64,000 nucleotides of DNA from positions 1 through 64,000 of the forward strand of contig NZ_JPRF03000019.1 in assembly GCF_001188955.3 (NCBI RefSeq), in the 5' to 3' direction. This DNA is from Kitasatospora aureofaciens. Lineage in GTDB: Bacteria; Actinomycetota; Actinomycetes; Streptomycetales; Streptomycetaceae. Position 1 is the stretch's first letter; each line of letters opens with the position of its first letter. Position numbers and translations under genes: made by a program. The notes beneath the pieces are model-generated. The model saw only the letters and a program-made list of their open reading frames with translations. It was not told the origin of the DNA and searched no databases. Below, piece by piece: positions 17,484 to 24,483 of the stretch.

Positions 17484-17981
17484 ATGTCCGGCATGTCGTA
17501 TGAACTCCAGGCGCTGATGGGCACATTGGAGCTGCTGACGGTGGCGGCCGCGGAAGTGCCGGCGGCCCGGGTGGTGCCGCTGGCGCAGGGGCTGGCACTG
17601 ATCCCGCTCACCTCCGCCGTGCTGTCCGCACTCCAGGGCGACGCCGCCGTGCCCAAACCCGCCGGTGGGGCGGGGTTCGGCTGGCACTCCGACGGCTTCG
17701 AACTCCGGATCGCCGCCTGGTCCAAGGCCGGTCCGATCGCCTGCGTCGAGGCCGAGTACTTCGGCGGCAGCGGCACCCAGCGCGCCGCCGTCTGGTCGGA
17801 CGGCCGGGTCGTCCTCGGGCCGCTCACCAGCGGCGACTCCGAGCCCTCGCCGGCCGAGGGCACCCCGATCTCCCGGGCCCTGCGGTGCCTCGGCGGACAC
17901 GTCGAGCCGGGGCGGGCGGACGAGTTCGACTCGGTCGGGCTGGGGGCGCACCGCAGCACCGCGGGCTGGGCGACGGGCTGA
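17484..17981 (+). CDS. hypothetical protein, 165 residues
   Basis: I do not recognise a named family. The protein is soluble and moderately hydrophobic: an N-terminal helical part with a Leu/Ala-rich stretch (ALMGTLELLTVAAAEVPAARVV), then a beta-rich part with FGWHSDGFELRIAAWSKAGPIACVEAEYFGGSGTQRAAVW and an acidic tail. The GGSGTQRAAVW/DGRVVLGP pattern suggests a small sensor or immunity-like fold. I recall similar short proteins in Streptomyces genomes without assigned function. ATG 17484 is chosen because GGTGGGA precedes it; ATG 17493 is also possible. Confidence 0.65.
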   Translation: MSGMSYELQALMGTLELLTVAAAEVPAARVVPLAQGLALIPLTSAVLSALQGDAAVPKPAGGAGFGWHSDGFELRIAAWSKAGPIACVEAEYFGGSGTQRAAVWSDGRVVLGPLTSGDSEPSPAEGTPISRALRCLGGHVEPGRADEFDSVGLGAHRSTAGWATG

Positions 17982-18069
17982 GTCCGCGGGAGCCGACGGC
18001 GGGTCGAGAGGAGACGCGCCGCCGTTCGGCGTACCTGCGGTGGCTGCGCCCGGACGGCGACCGCACGGT

Positions 18070-18097
18070 GTGGGTCAGGCGATCTCGCCTGACCCAC
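18070..18097 (+). promoter_or_regulatory. 28-base near-perfect palindrome upstream of a secreted-protein gene
   Basis: GTGGGTCAGGCGA and its exact complement TCGCCTGACCCAC are separated by only two bases (TC). The element ends 20 bases before the GTG start at 18118. It lacks a T-run and has a 2-base loop, so it suits a protein operator on DNA or a strong 5' mRNA hairpin better than a terminator of the gene upstream. Confidence 0.6.
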
Positions 18098-18117
18098 GTC
18101 GACAGGAAGCAGCACTC

Positions 18118-18747
18118 GTGCGTGCCACCCGGATGGCCGCCCTGCTGACCGCAGCCCTCGCGCTGACCATGGTCGCCACGGTGTCCGCCACTGCCGCCGA
18201 CCACGGAGCCGCGGCCTCCCGATCCACCGTCGCCGCCCCGACCGCTGCTGTCCTCCCGGTCGTCCCGGTCACGGTCCCGGCACCGCCGACCACCCTCCCG
18301 GCCGCCGACCCGGCGCTCCCGGGCCTCCCCGTCGGCCAGGCCGACGAACCGGCGGTGCCCACACTGCCCGCGGTCCCCGGTGCTCCGGCCGACCCGACCC
18401 TCTCCGCGCTTCCCACGCTCCCCGCCGTCCCGGCCGCAGCGGATCCGAGCACGGCCCCCCTCGGGGCGGTCGGAGACCTCGTCAAGCAGATCACCGGCCT
18501 GATCTCCACGGTGACCTCCACCGTCCCCGAGCTCGGCGGCGCCGTCCAGCAGCTCGTCGCCTCACTGCAGAGCCTGCTGCAGAAGCTGATCGGCCAACTC
18601 CAGCCGATGGCAACACCGGCGAACGCCCCCGCCCCGTCCGCGCAGCCCGGCTCCGCATCCGCCGGCCTCCCTGGGCAGCTCGACGCCCTGCGCGCCCAGG
18701 CGCAGGCCCTGGCCGCTGCCGCCCAACTTCGGCCCGCCGCCGGCTGA
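18118..18747 (+). CDS. secreted Ala/Pro/Leu-rich protein, 209 residues
   Basis: No known family. Residues 1-30 form a signal peptide (basic VRATR, hydrophobic MAALLTAALALTMVATVSATA, cleavage before ADHG). The mature protein is a low-complexity region with repeated short units such as LPAVP, LPTLP and VPTLP (about 60-115), then an amphipathic, probably helical part VGDLVKQITGLISTVTSTVPELGGAVQQL (about 118-165), and a Pro/Ala tail. The GTG start follows AGGAAG. The composition resembles cell-wall or matrix-associated proteins of actinomycetes. A strong terminator follows. Confidence 0.7.
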   Translation: MRATRMAALLTAALALTMVATVSATAADHGAAASRSTVAAPTAAVLPVVPVTVPAPPTTLPAADPALPGLPVGQADEPAVPTLPAVPGAPADPTLSALPTLPAVPAAADPSTAPLGAVGDLVKQITGLISTVTSTVPELGGAVQQLVASLQSLLQKLIGQLQPMATPANAPAPSAQPGSASAGLPGQLDALRAQAQALAAAAQLRPAAG

Positions 18748-18766
18748 CCGACCCCGGCCGACGCGA

Positions 18767-18799
18767 ACGGCCCCGCCCCCGAATCGGGAGCGGGGCCGT
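18767..18799. terminator. bidirectional terminator between convergent genes
   Basis: ACGGCCCCGC and GCGGGGCCGT pair around an inner CCCCGA/TCGGGA stem. The element sits between the 3' ends of the secreted-protein gene and the convergent YajQ-family gene. Confidence 0.7.
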
Positions 18800-18837
18800 G
18801 CCGTCGCGTCCCCGCGGACGGGGGAGCGGCGGGTCGA

Positions 18838-19326
18838 CTAGCGGTAGTTCACGAACTGGATCGCGAAGTCCAGGTCCTTGCCCTTGAGCAGGGCCTGGAC
18901 GGTCTGCAGATCGTCGCGGCTCTTGGAGCTGACGCGCAGCTCGTCGCCCTGGACCTGGGCCTTGACGCCCTTCGGACCCTCGTCCCGGATGATCTTCGCG
19001 ACCTTCTTGGCATCCTCCGTGGTGATGCCCTCCTTGATGTTCGCGAAGATCTTGTACTCCTTGCCGGACAGCTGCGGCTCGGCGGCGTCCAGAGCCTTCA
19101 GCGAGAGGCCGCGCTTGACGAACTTCGTCTGCAGCACGTCCAGGATGGCCCGCACGCGCTCCTCGCCGTTGGCCTTCATCTCGATCTTCTCGCCGGAGCG
19201 GCTGATCTCGCCGCCCACGCCCTTGAAGTCGAAGCGGGTGGCGATCTCACGGGAGGTCTGGTTGATCGCGTTGTCGACCTCCTGCCACTCGACCTTCGAG
19301 ACGATGTCGAAACTGGAGTCGGCCAT
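18838..19326 (-). CDS. YajQ-family nucleotide-binding protein
   Basis: Small protein of 162 residues of the UPF0234/YajQ family, which binds nucleotides or nucleic acids; some relatives bind cyclic di-GMP. It starts [20 protein letters not shown] and has the family stretches [34 protein letters not shown] and [31 protein letters not shown]. Length matches the family (about 160). The ATG follows GGAG by 9 bases. The upstream neighbour on the other strand is tRNA-Tyr; I remember the same order near the SLP1 site in Streptomyces. Confidence 0.92.
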   Translation of the reverse strand: MADSSFDIVSKVEWQEVDNAINQTSREIATRFDFKGVGGEISRSGEKIEMKANGEERVRAILDVLQTKFVKRGLSLKALDAAEPQLSGKEYKIFANIKEGITTEDAKKVAKIIRDEGPKGVKAQVQGDELRVSSKSRDDLQTVQALLKGKDLDFAIQFVNYR

Positions 19327-19543
19327 GGGTGTTGGTCTCCTTGATGCTCTGGCTTCACTGGCACGGCCCGCCCCAGCGGGCGCCCGCCGCCCAAGCCTAT
19401 CCAGCGCCACCCCGGCCCCGCCCGTGACAGTCGCGCCGCGGTCCTTGATCATCGCGTGATCTATCGAGTGGCGGAACACCCCCGGGGATCAGGTATGGTT
19501 TACCAAGTCGAGCGGGGCGAGAGCCCGGCGAGACGACAATCCT

Positions 19544-19624
19544 GGCTGGTTGCCCGAGCGGCCAAAGGGAGCAGACTGTAAATCTGTCGCGCAAGCTACG
19601 CAGGTTCGAACCCTGCACCAGCCA
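19544..19624 (+). tRNA. tRNA-Tyr (anticodon GTA)
   Basis: Class II tRNA with acceptor stem GGCTGGT/ACCAGCC, anticodon loop CTGTAAA (GTA), a long variable arm and T-loop GGTTCGAACC. CCA is not encoded. In S. coelicolor the integrating element SLP1 uses the tRNA-Tyr gene as its attachment site; here no integrase gene follows, so the site appears empty. Confidence 0.95.
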
Positions 19625-19640
19625 CAGGATAGAGAAACGG

Positions 19641-19677
19641 CCCCCGATCTGCGGAAACGCGGATCGGGGGTCTTTTC
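19641..19677 (+). terminator. rho-independent terminator after tRNA-Tyr
   Basis: CCCCCGATC-T-GCG / CGC-G-GATCGGGGG around a GAAA tetraloop, followed by TCTTTTC. Canonical intrinsic terminator 17 bases after the tRNA. Confidence 0.9.
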
Positions 19678-19705
19678 GTGCGTCCGGATGCCGCCGGGGG
19701 CAGTT

Positions 19706-19724
19706 ATTGCGTATGGCTTGCAAT
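19706..19724. promoter_or_regulatory. inverted repeat ATTGC-N9-GCAAT in an AT-rich patch
   Basis: A short inverted repeat in a patch richer in A/T than its surroundings, followed by TACGGTGATT. It lies in the gene-poor stretch 19678-19912. No gene starts within 180 bases downstream on the plus strand, so it may be the remnant of a lost promoter. The remaining part of this stretch shows nothing I recognise. Confidence 0.3.
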
Positions 19725-19912
19725 TACGGTGATTGGGCAGCAGAGTGGGGGCCGGGGGTGGGAGTCCTTTCGAGCTGATCGTCTTCCCAACCGGCGCCCG
19801 CCGGGACAACGGCTTCGCCCACCCCCGCCAACAGCCCCTCCCGCCGTACGGTCCCCGTCGTGGGTACGCGTGAAGGCCTCCGGCGGCGGCATCAGGAACG
19901 CATGGGGGACGG

Positions 19913-20116
19913 GTGGCGTCGGGCGCGGTGACTCGGCGGCGCAGCGTGCTGGTGGTTCCCGTGACGGCGATCACCCGGCTCACCGTGCTGATCCCCGAGG
20001 TGGAGCCCGCCCACTGGTGGCAGTGCGCGCGGCAGAACCGGAGCGGCGCCGTGATCGACCGCGCCCTGCGCCGGCACGCCGACGCGGTGGTCCGCCGACT
20101 TCGGATGCGGAGCTGA
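19913..20116 (+). pseudogene. C-terminal stump of an APC-family amino acid permease
   Basis: A 67-residue frame from a GTG reads VVPVTAITRLTVLIPEVEP then AHWWQ and, after AVIDRALRRHADAVVRRLRMRS, stops. I recognise this as the cytoplasmic C-terminal domain that follows the last helix in many Streptomyces APC permeases, which end in a similar DAVVCRLRFRL. None of the 12 membrane helices is present upstream. Recognition is from memory. It could alternatively be expressed as a small independent protein. Confidence 0.45.
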
Positions 20117-20144
20117 CCGGCGGGGAAGCAGGGGGAAGCCGCGT

Positions 20145-20179
20145 ACGGCCCCGGACGGCGAACCGCCGTCCGGGGCCGT
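20145..20179 (+). terminator. strong hairpin after the APC stump
   Basis: ACGGCCCCGGACGGCG and its exact complement are separated by three bases (AAC), giving a 16-base stem. It follows the stump stop by 29 bases and precedes the kdp promoter region. Confidence 0.75.
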
Positions 20180-20202
20180 TCGTCGTCCCACCACCCCCGC
20201 GC

Positions 20203-20241
20203 GTCAAGGTCCCGTCAACGACCGGCCCGCGCCCGTATGGA
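20203..20241 (+). promoter_or_regulatory. putative KdpE box and promoter of the truncated kdp operon
   Basis: GTCAAG (20203-20208) and GTCAAC (20214-20219) form a direct repeat with 11-base spacing, the pattern bound by OmpR/PhoB-type regulators such as KdpE. The second half-site lies 16 bases before TATGGA (20236-20241), so it takes the place of the -35 box, as in promoters activated by this class. The same repeat occurs downstream of kdpE. No kdpF, kdpA or kdpB follows; 20242-20387 holds no recognisable gene. Confidence 0.5.
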
Positions 20242-20387
20242 GGGCGTCAGGGCCTCCTGAACGCGCCCTTGACGGCTGGTTTGCTGCATCTGCCGGTCGT
20301 CCGCCGGCGCCGCACGGAGGCGCCGGGGGTGGGCGGAGCCGTGCCCCTTCCGGTTCAACCACGGGTGACGACCCGAAGGAGGACCCG

Positions 20388-20774
20388 GTGCCGGACCCGA
20401 AGTGGTTCCAGCCCCGGCCCTCCGCCAACAACTACGCCGGTGACAACTCCGGCGCCTCCAACCTGGGCCCGAACAGCGAGGACCTGCTCAAGGCCGTCAA
20501 CGACCGCCGCGCCGCCGTCGCCGCCTTCGACGGCGTCGACCCGGCGAGCGTCCCGGCCGACGCGCTGACCGCCTCCGGCTCCGGCCTCGACCCGCACATC
20601 TCGGTGGCCTACGCCAAGGAGCAGGTCAACCGGGTCGCCAAGGAGCGCAAGCTGCCGGTCGAGACGGTCGCCAAGCTCGTCGACAACTACACCGAAGGCC
20701 GCTCGCTCGGCTTCCTCGGCGACGAGGGCGTCAACGTCGTCCTGCTCAACAAGGCGATCAGCGAGCAGAGGTGA
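20388..20774 (+). pseudogene. kdpC: KdpC, N-terminally truncated
   Basis: C-terminal two thirds of the potassium-ATPase subunit KdpC: WFQPRPSA, SGASNLGPNS, TASGSGLDPHISVAYA, NRVAKERKLP and the final GFLGDEGVNVVLLNKAI are all present. The first 65 or so residues of the family, including the single membrane helix and the SxLIGQxF stretch, are missing, and there is no kdpA or kdpB in the window. A perfect AAGGAGG 5 bases before GTG 20388 means the 128-residue remnant could still be translated as a soluble protein. In-frame codons upstream of the GTG (GDDPKEDP) may be what is left of the native gene at the deletion point. Confidence 0.8.
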
Positions 20775-20917
20775 CCGAACGGTGACACCCCACGACATAC
20801 CAGGGTGACCGGGCCGACCCGGGCGGGGGAGGATGCCTCCGCGCCCGGGTCGGCGGCCCCGTGTCCGCCGACGCGTACCGACCAGCCGTCACCTCCCGAT
20901 GGAAAGAAGCAGTGCCC

Positions 20918-23548
20918 ATGGCCCGCGACTTCACACCCGGCTCCGGCGTCCGCACCGGTCGGCTGAGGGTGTACCTCGGTTCCGCCCCGGGGGTCGGCAA
21001 GACCTACCGGATGCTGGACGAGGCGCGGCGCAGACAGGAACGCGGGGCCGACGTCGTGGTCGGGTACATCGAGACCCACGGGCGCCAGCACACCCGGCGG
21101 ATGTTGGAGGGTCTGGAGGTCCTGCCGCGGGTCCACCGCTCCTACCGCGGGGCCGAGTTCGAGGAGATGGACCTCGACGCGGTGCTCGCCCGCCGCCCGT
21201 CCGTCGTCCTGGTCGACGAGCTGGCGCACACCAACATCCCCGGCGGCCGGCACGCCAAGCGCTGGCAGGACGTCGAGGAACTGCTCGCCGCCGGGATCGA
21301 CGTCATCACCACCGTCAACATCCAGCACCTGGAATCGCTGAACGACGTCGTCCGGAAGATCACCGGCATCCCGCAGCGCGAGACCGTCCCGGACGAGGTG
21401 GTCCGCCGGGCCGACCAGATCGAACTCGTCGACATGGCCCCGCAGGCGCTGCGCCGGCGGATGGCCCACGGCAACGTCTACAAGGCCGAGAAGGTGGACG
21501 CCGCGCTCTCCAACTACTTCCGGGTCGGCAACCTGACCGCCCTGCGCGAACTCGCCCTGCTCTGGGTGGCCGGCCGGGTGGACGAGGGACTGCGCGACTA
21601 CCGGGCCGACCACCGCATCGACCGTGTCTGGGAAACCCGTGAACGGGTGGTGGTCGCCCTCACCGGCGGCCCCGAGGGCGAGACGATCATCCGCCGCGCC
21701 GCCCGGATCGCCGACCGCACCGCCGGCGGCGACCTGCTGGCCGTCCACGTCTCCCGCAGCGACGGCCTGGCCGGTGCCTCCTCCGGCGCGCTCGCCCAGC
21801 AGCGGCAGCTGGTGGAGGCCCTCGGCGGCAGCTACCACGTGGTGGTCGGCGACGACGTCCCCACCGCGCTGCTCGCCTTCGCCCGCGCCCACGACGCCAC
21901 CCAGCTGGTGCTGGGCACCAGCCGCCGAGGCCGGATCAGCCGCTTCCTCACCGGCCCCGGCACCGGGCAGACCACCGTGGACGCCTCCGAGGACATCGAC
22001 GTCCACATGGTCACCCACGAGTTCACCGGTCGCGGCAAGCTGCCCTCGCTCGGCCGCCGCCACTCCAAGCGCCGCACCATCGCCGGCTACGCCGCCGGAT
22101 TCGTGCTGCCCTGGCTGCTCACCGCCGTGCTCTCCCAGGCCCACGCCAGCATCAACCTCACCACCGACGCGCTGATCTTCCAGCTCGGCGTGGTCATCGT
22201 CGCCCTGCTCGGCGGCGCCATGTCCGCTCTGCTGGCCGCGTTCATCGCCTCGGTGCTGCTGAACTACTACTTCATCCCGCCGATCCACAGCCTGACCATC
22301 GGCGAGACCAACAACCTCGTCGCCCTGGTGGTCTTCGCCGCCATCGCGCTCGCCGTCTCCACCGTGGTCGACCACGCCGGCCGGCTCACCAGCCGGGCCG
22401 CCCGCGCCACCGCCGAGGCCGAGACCCTCTCCACCCTGGCCGGCAGCGTGCTGCGCGGCGCCGACGCCCTACCCGCCCTGCTGGAGAAGTCCAGGACGGC
22501 CTTCGGCATGCGGACCGTCGCGCTGCTCTCCCGCTCCGACGGCGAGGTTCTCGCCCACTGTGCGGACCGGGCAGCCGCCGAGCACCCGGACGACGAGGAG
22601 ACGCCGCACGAGACCACCGAGGTCCCGGTCGGCGCCGACGCCGTCCTGGTCCTCACCGGCCGCCGGCTGCCCGCCGCCGACCAGCGGGTGCTCACCGCCT
22701 TCGCCGCCCACGTCGCCGCCGCGCTGGAACGCGACCGGCTGGCCGTGGTCGCCGCCGAGGTGGAGCCGATCAAGGCCGCCGACCGGATGCGCACCGCCCT
22801 GCTCGCCGCCGTCAGCCACGACCTGCGCACCCCGCTCGCCGCCGCCCGCGCCTCGGTCGGCTCGCTGCGCAGCCCCGACGTCGAGTTCTCGCCCGAGGAC
22901 CAGGCCGAACTCCTCGCCACCGCCGACGAGTCACTGGTCAAACTCACCCGGCTGGTCGACAACCTGCTCGACATGAGCCGCCTCCAGGCCGGCGCGCTCA
23001 CCCTGCACCTGGCGCCGACCTCACTCGAGGAGATGCTGGTACGAGCCATGGACTCCTTGTCCGATCCGCAGGCCCCGATCCAGCCGCTGGACCTCGACAC
23101 AGCGCCGGCGGTGCTCGCCGACCCGCCGCTGCTGGAACGCGTCCTCGCCAACGTGATCACCAACGCGCTGCGCCACAACGCCCCCGGCGCGCCCGTCCTG
23201 GTCACCGCCAGCCACCACGCCGACCTGGTCGAGGTCCGGGTGATCGACCGCGGCCCCGGCATCGCCCCCGAGGACCGCGACCGGGTCTTCCTGCCCTTCC
23301 AGCGCCTCGGCGACACCGACAACACCACCGGCGTCGGCCTCGGCCTCGCCCTCTCCCGCGGCCTCGCCGAGGCCATGGGCGGCAGCCTGGAGGTCGAGGA
23401 CACCCCCGGGGGCGGCACCACCATGCTGCTCACGCTGCCCGCGGCCGCCGGGCACACCACCGCCGGGCACTCCACCACCGACCACTCCACCACCGACCAC
23501 TTCACCGCCGAGCACTCCGCCACCGGGGAGGAGTCACCGCATGAGTGA
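20918..23548 (+). CDS. kdpD: KdpD osmosensitive potassium sensor histidine kinase
   Basis: Membrane sensor kinase that phosphorylates KdpE when potassium is limiting. The 876-residue protein has the KdpD N-domain with Walker A GSAPGVGKT (residues 21-29), a universal-stress-like domain (about 245-370), four helices (about 395-500), a GAF-like domain, the HisKA motif with His634 in AVSHDLRTPLAAARA, and the ATPase motifs VITNALRHN, DRGPGI and GVGLGLALS. The last 30 residues carry five His spaced every 5 residues. ATG 20918 is chosen because the Kdp domain begins just after it. The ATPase it normally controls is missing here, so it is an orphan kinase or serves another target. Confidence 0.95.
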   Translation: MARDFTPGSGVRTGRLRVYLGSAPGVGKTYRMLDEARRRQERGADVVVGYIETHGRQHTRRMLEGLEVLPRVHRSYRGAEFEEMDLDAVLARRPSVVLVDELAHTNIPGGRHAKRWQDVEELLAAGIDVITTVNIQHLESLNDVVRKITGIPQRETVPDEVVRRADQIELVDMAPQALRRRMAHGNVYKAEKVDAALSNYFRVGNLTALRELALLWVAGRVDEGLRDYRADHRIDRVWETRERVVVALTGGPEGETIIRRAARIADRTAGGDLLAVHVSRSDGLAGASSGALAQQRQLVEALGGSYHVVVGDDVPTALLAFARAHDATQLVLGTSRRGRISRFLTGPGTGQTTVDASEDIDVHMVTHEFTGRGKLPSLGRRHSKRRTIAGYAAGFVLPWLLTAVLSQAHASINLTTDALIFQLGVVIVALLGGAMSALLAAFIASVLLNYYFIPPIHSLTIGETNNLVALVVFAAIALAVSTVVDHAGRLTSRAARATAEAETLSTLAGSVLRGADALPALLEKSRTAFGMRTVALLSRSDGEVLAHCADRAAAEHPDDEETPHETTEVPVGADAVLVLTGRRLPAADQRVLTAFAAHVAAALERDRLAVVAAEVEPIKAADRMRTALLAAVSHDLRTPLAAARASVGSLRSPDVEFSPEDQAELLATADESLVKLTRLVDNLLDMSRLQAGALTLHLAPTSLEEMLVRAMDSLSDPQAPIQPLDLDTAPAVLADPPLLERVLANVITNALRHNAPGAPVLVTASHHADLVEVRVIDRGPGIAPEDRDRVFLPFQRLGDTDNTTGVGLGLALSRGLAEAMGGSLEVEDTPGGGTTMLLTLPAAAGHTTAGHSTTDHSTTDHFTAEHSATGEESPHE
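23450..23525 (+). repeat. 15-base tandem repeat encoding His every fifth residue
   Basis: Five degenerate 15-base units place CAC codons at 23453, 23468, 23483, 23498 and 23513. They give the KdpD tail HTTAG-HSTTD-HSTTD-HFTAE-HSATG. Confidence 0.85.
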
Positions 23549-24215
23549 GATCCTGATCGTCGACGACGAACCGGCCATCCTGCGCACCCTGCGGATCAAC
23601 CTCAGCGCCCGCCAGTACGCCGTCCGCACCGCCGCCACCGGCGGGGAGGCGCTCGACCGGGCCGCGCACTCCGCCCCGGACGCCGTCCTGCTCGACCTCG
23701 GCCTGCCCGACCTCGACGGCATGGACGTGCTGTGCGGACTGCGCACCCGCAGCACGATGCCGGTCATCGTGCTCTCCGGCCGCTCCGACGCCGCCGACAG
23801 GATCGGCGCCCTGGACGCGGGCGCCGACGACTACCTCACCAAGCCGTTCCTGATGGACGAACTGCTCGCCCGGTTACGGGCGGTGCTGCGCCGGCCGCTG
23901 GGCGCCGTGCCGCCGGAGAGGGCGGTGATCGGCGACCACACCGTCGACCTCGCGGCCACCACGGTGCTCGGCCCGGGCGGCCCGGTGCGGCTCACCCCGA
24001 CCGAGTGGCGGATCCTCGGCCTGCTGCTCGCCACCCCCGGCCGGCTGGTGCCCGGCCGGCAGATCCTGCGCGAGGTGTGGGGGCCGGCTCAGGAGACGCG
24101 CGGCAACTACCTGCGGGTCTACCTGGCGGGGCTGCGCCGCAAGCTGGAGCCCGACCCGGCCCGCCCGCGCCACCTGATCACCGAGCCGGGGATCGGGTAC
24201 CGGTACGTGCCGTAG
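23541..24215 (+). CDS. kdpE: KdpE response regulator (OmpR/PhoB family)
   Basis: DNA-binding response regulator, 224 residues. The receiver domain has the acidic pocket Asp8-Asp9, phosphorylation site Asp52 in AVLLDLGLP and the conserved Lys in DDYLTKPF. The C-terminal winged helix shows LTPTEWRILGLLL and ETRGNYLRVYLAGLRRKLEPDP, typical of KdpE. Its ATG overlaps the kdpD stop by 8 bases, so translation is coupled. The usual kdpFABC target is absent from this locus, but GTCAA direct repeats remain on both sides, consistent with autoregulation. Confidence 0.94.
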   Translation: MSEILIVDDEPAILRTLRINLSARQYAVRTAATGGEALDRAAHSAPDAVLLDLGLPDLDGMDVLCGLRTRSTMPVIVLSGRSDAADRIGALDAGADDYLTKPFLMDELLARLRAVLRRPLGAVPPERAVIGDHTVDLAATTVLGPGGPVRLTPTEWRILGLLLATPGRLVPGRQILREVWGPAQETRGNYLRVYLAGLRRKLEPDPARPRHLITEPGIGYRYVP

Positions 24216-24269
24216 CACGCGCCGTAGCCGTAGGGCGTGCCGCAGTGCGGGCCCCGGAGCGTGCCCTGC

Positions 24270-24352
24270 GTCAACGAGACGTCAAGAGCCGGTCGTCGGG
24301 CGACAGGAGGGTGTCAAGGCCGGTCGGGGCCGGTGGTCCGCGGTCGTAGGTT
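24270..24352 (+). promoter_or_regulatory. second GTCAA direct-repeat array with a -10 box, no gene behind it
   Basis: GTCAAC (24270-24275) and GTCAAG (24281-24286) have 11-base spacing, as before kdpC; a third GTCAAG is at 24313-24318, about three turns on. TAGGTT (24347-24352) could be the -10 box. No plus-strand gene follows before a terminator at 24442, so the promoter would drive a short RNA or is a remnant. Confidence 0.45.
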
Positions 24353-24441
24353 CGGTGCCGGAACGAGCGGGCCCTGCTCCGTGTGGGGGAAGCCGGGGCC
24401 GCTCCGGCCGCCGTCCCCGAGGACGGCCAGCAGGTGGGGGA

Positions 24442-24470
24442 GGGGCGCGCGGCGCAAAGCGCGCGCCCTT
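24442..24470. terminator. hairpin between convergent kdpE and amidohydrolase genes
   Basis: GGGCGCGCG and CGCGCGCCC with an 8-base loop (GCGCAAAG), followed by TTCT. It lies in the 268-base space between convergent genes. Confidence 0.65.
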
Positions 24471-24483
24471 CTGGCCTGCGGCC

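Noticed and set aside
20242..20387. Possible kdpF or frameshifted start of kdpC
   Set aside because: None of the three plus frames shows the KdpF helix or the KdpC membrane helix and SxLIGQ motif.
24352..24480. Small protein starting GTG 24357 behind the second GTCAA array
   Set aside because: The reading is Arg/Gly/Pro-rich, has no ribosome-binding site and runs through a terminator hairpin.
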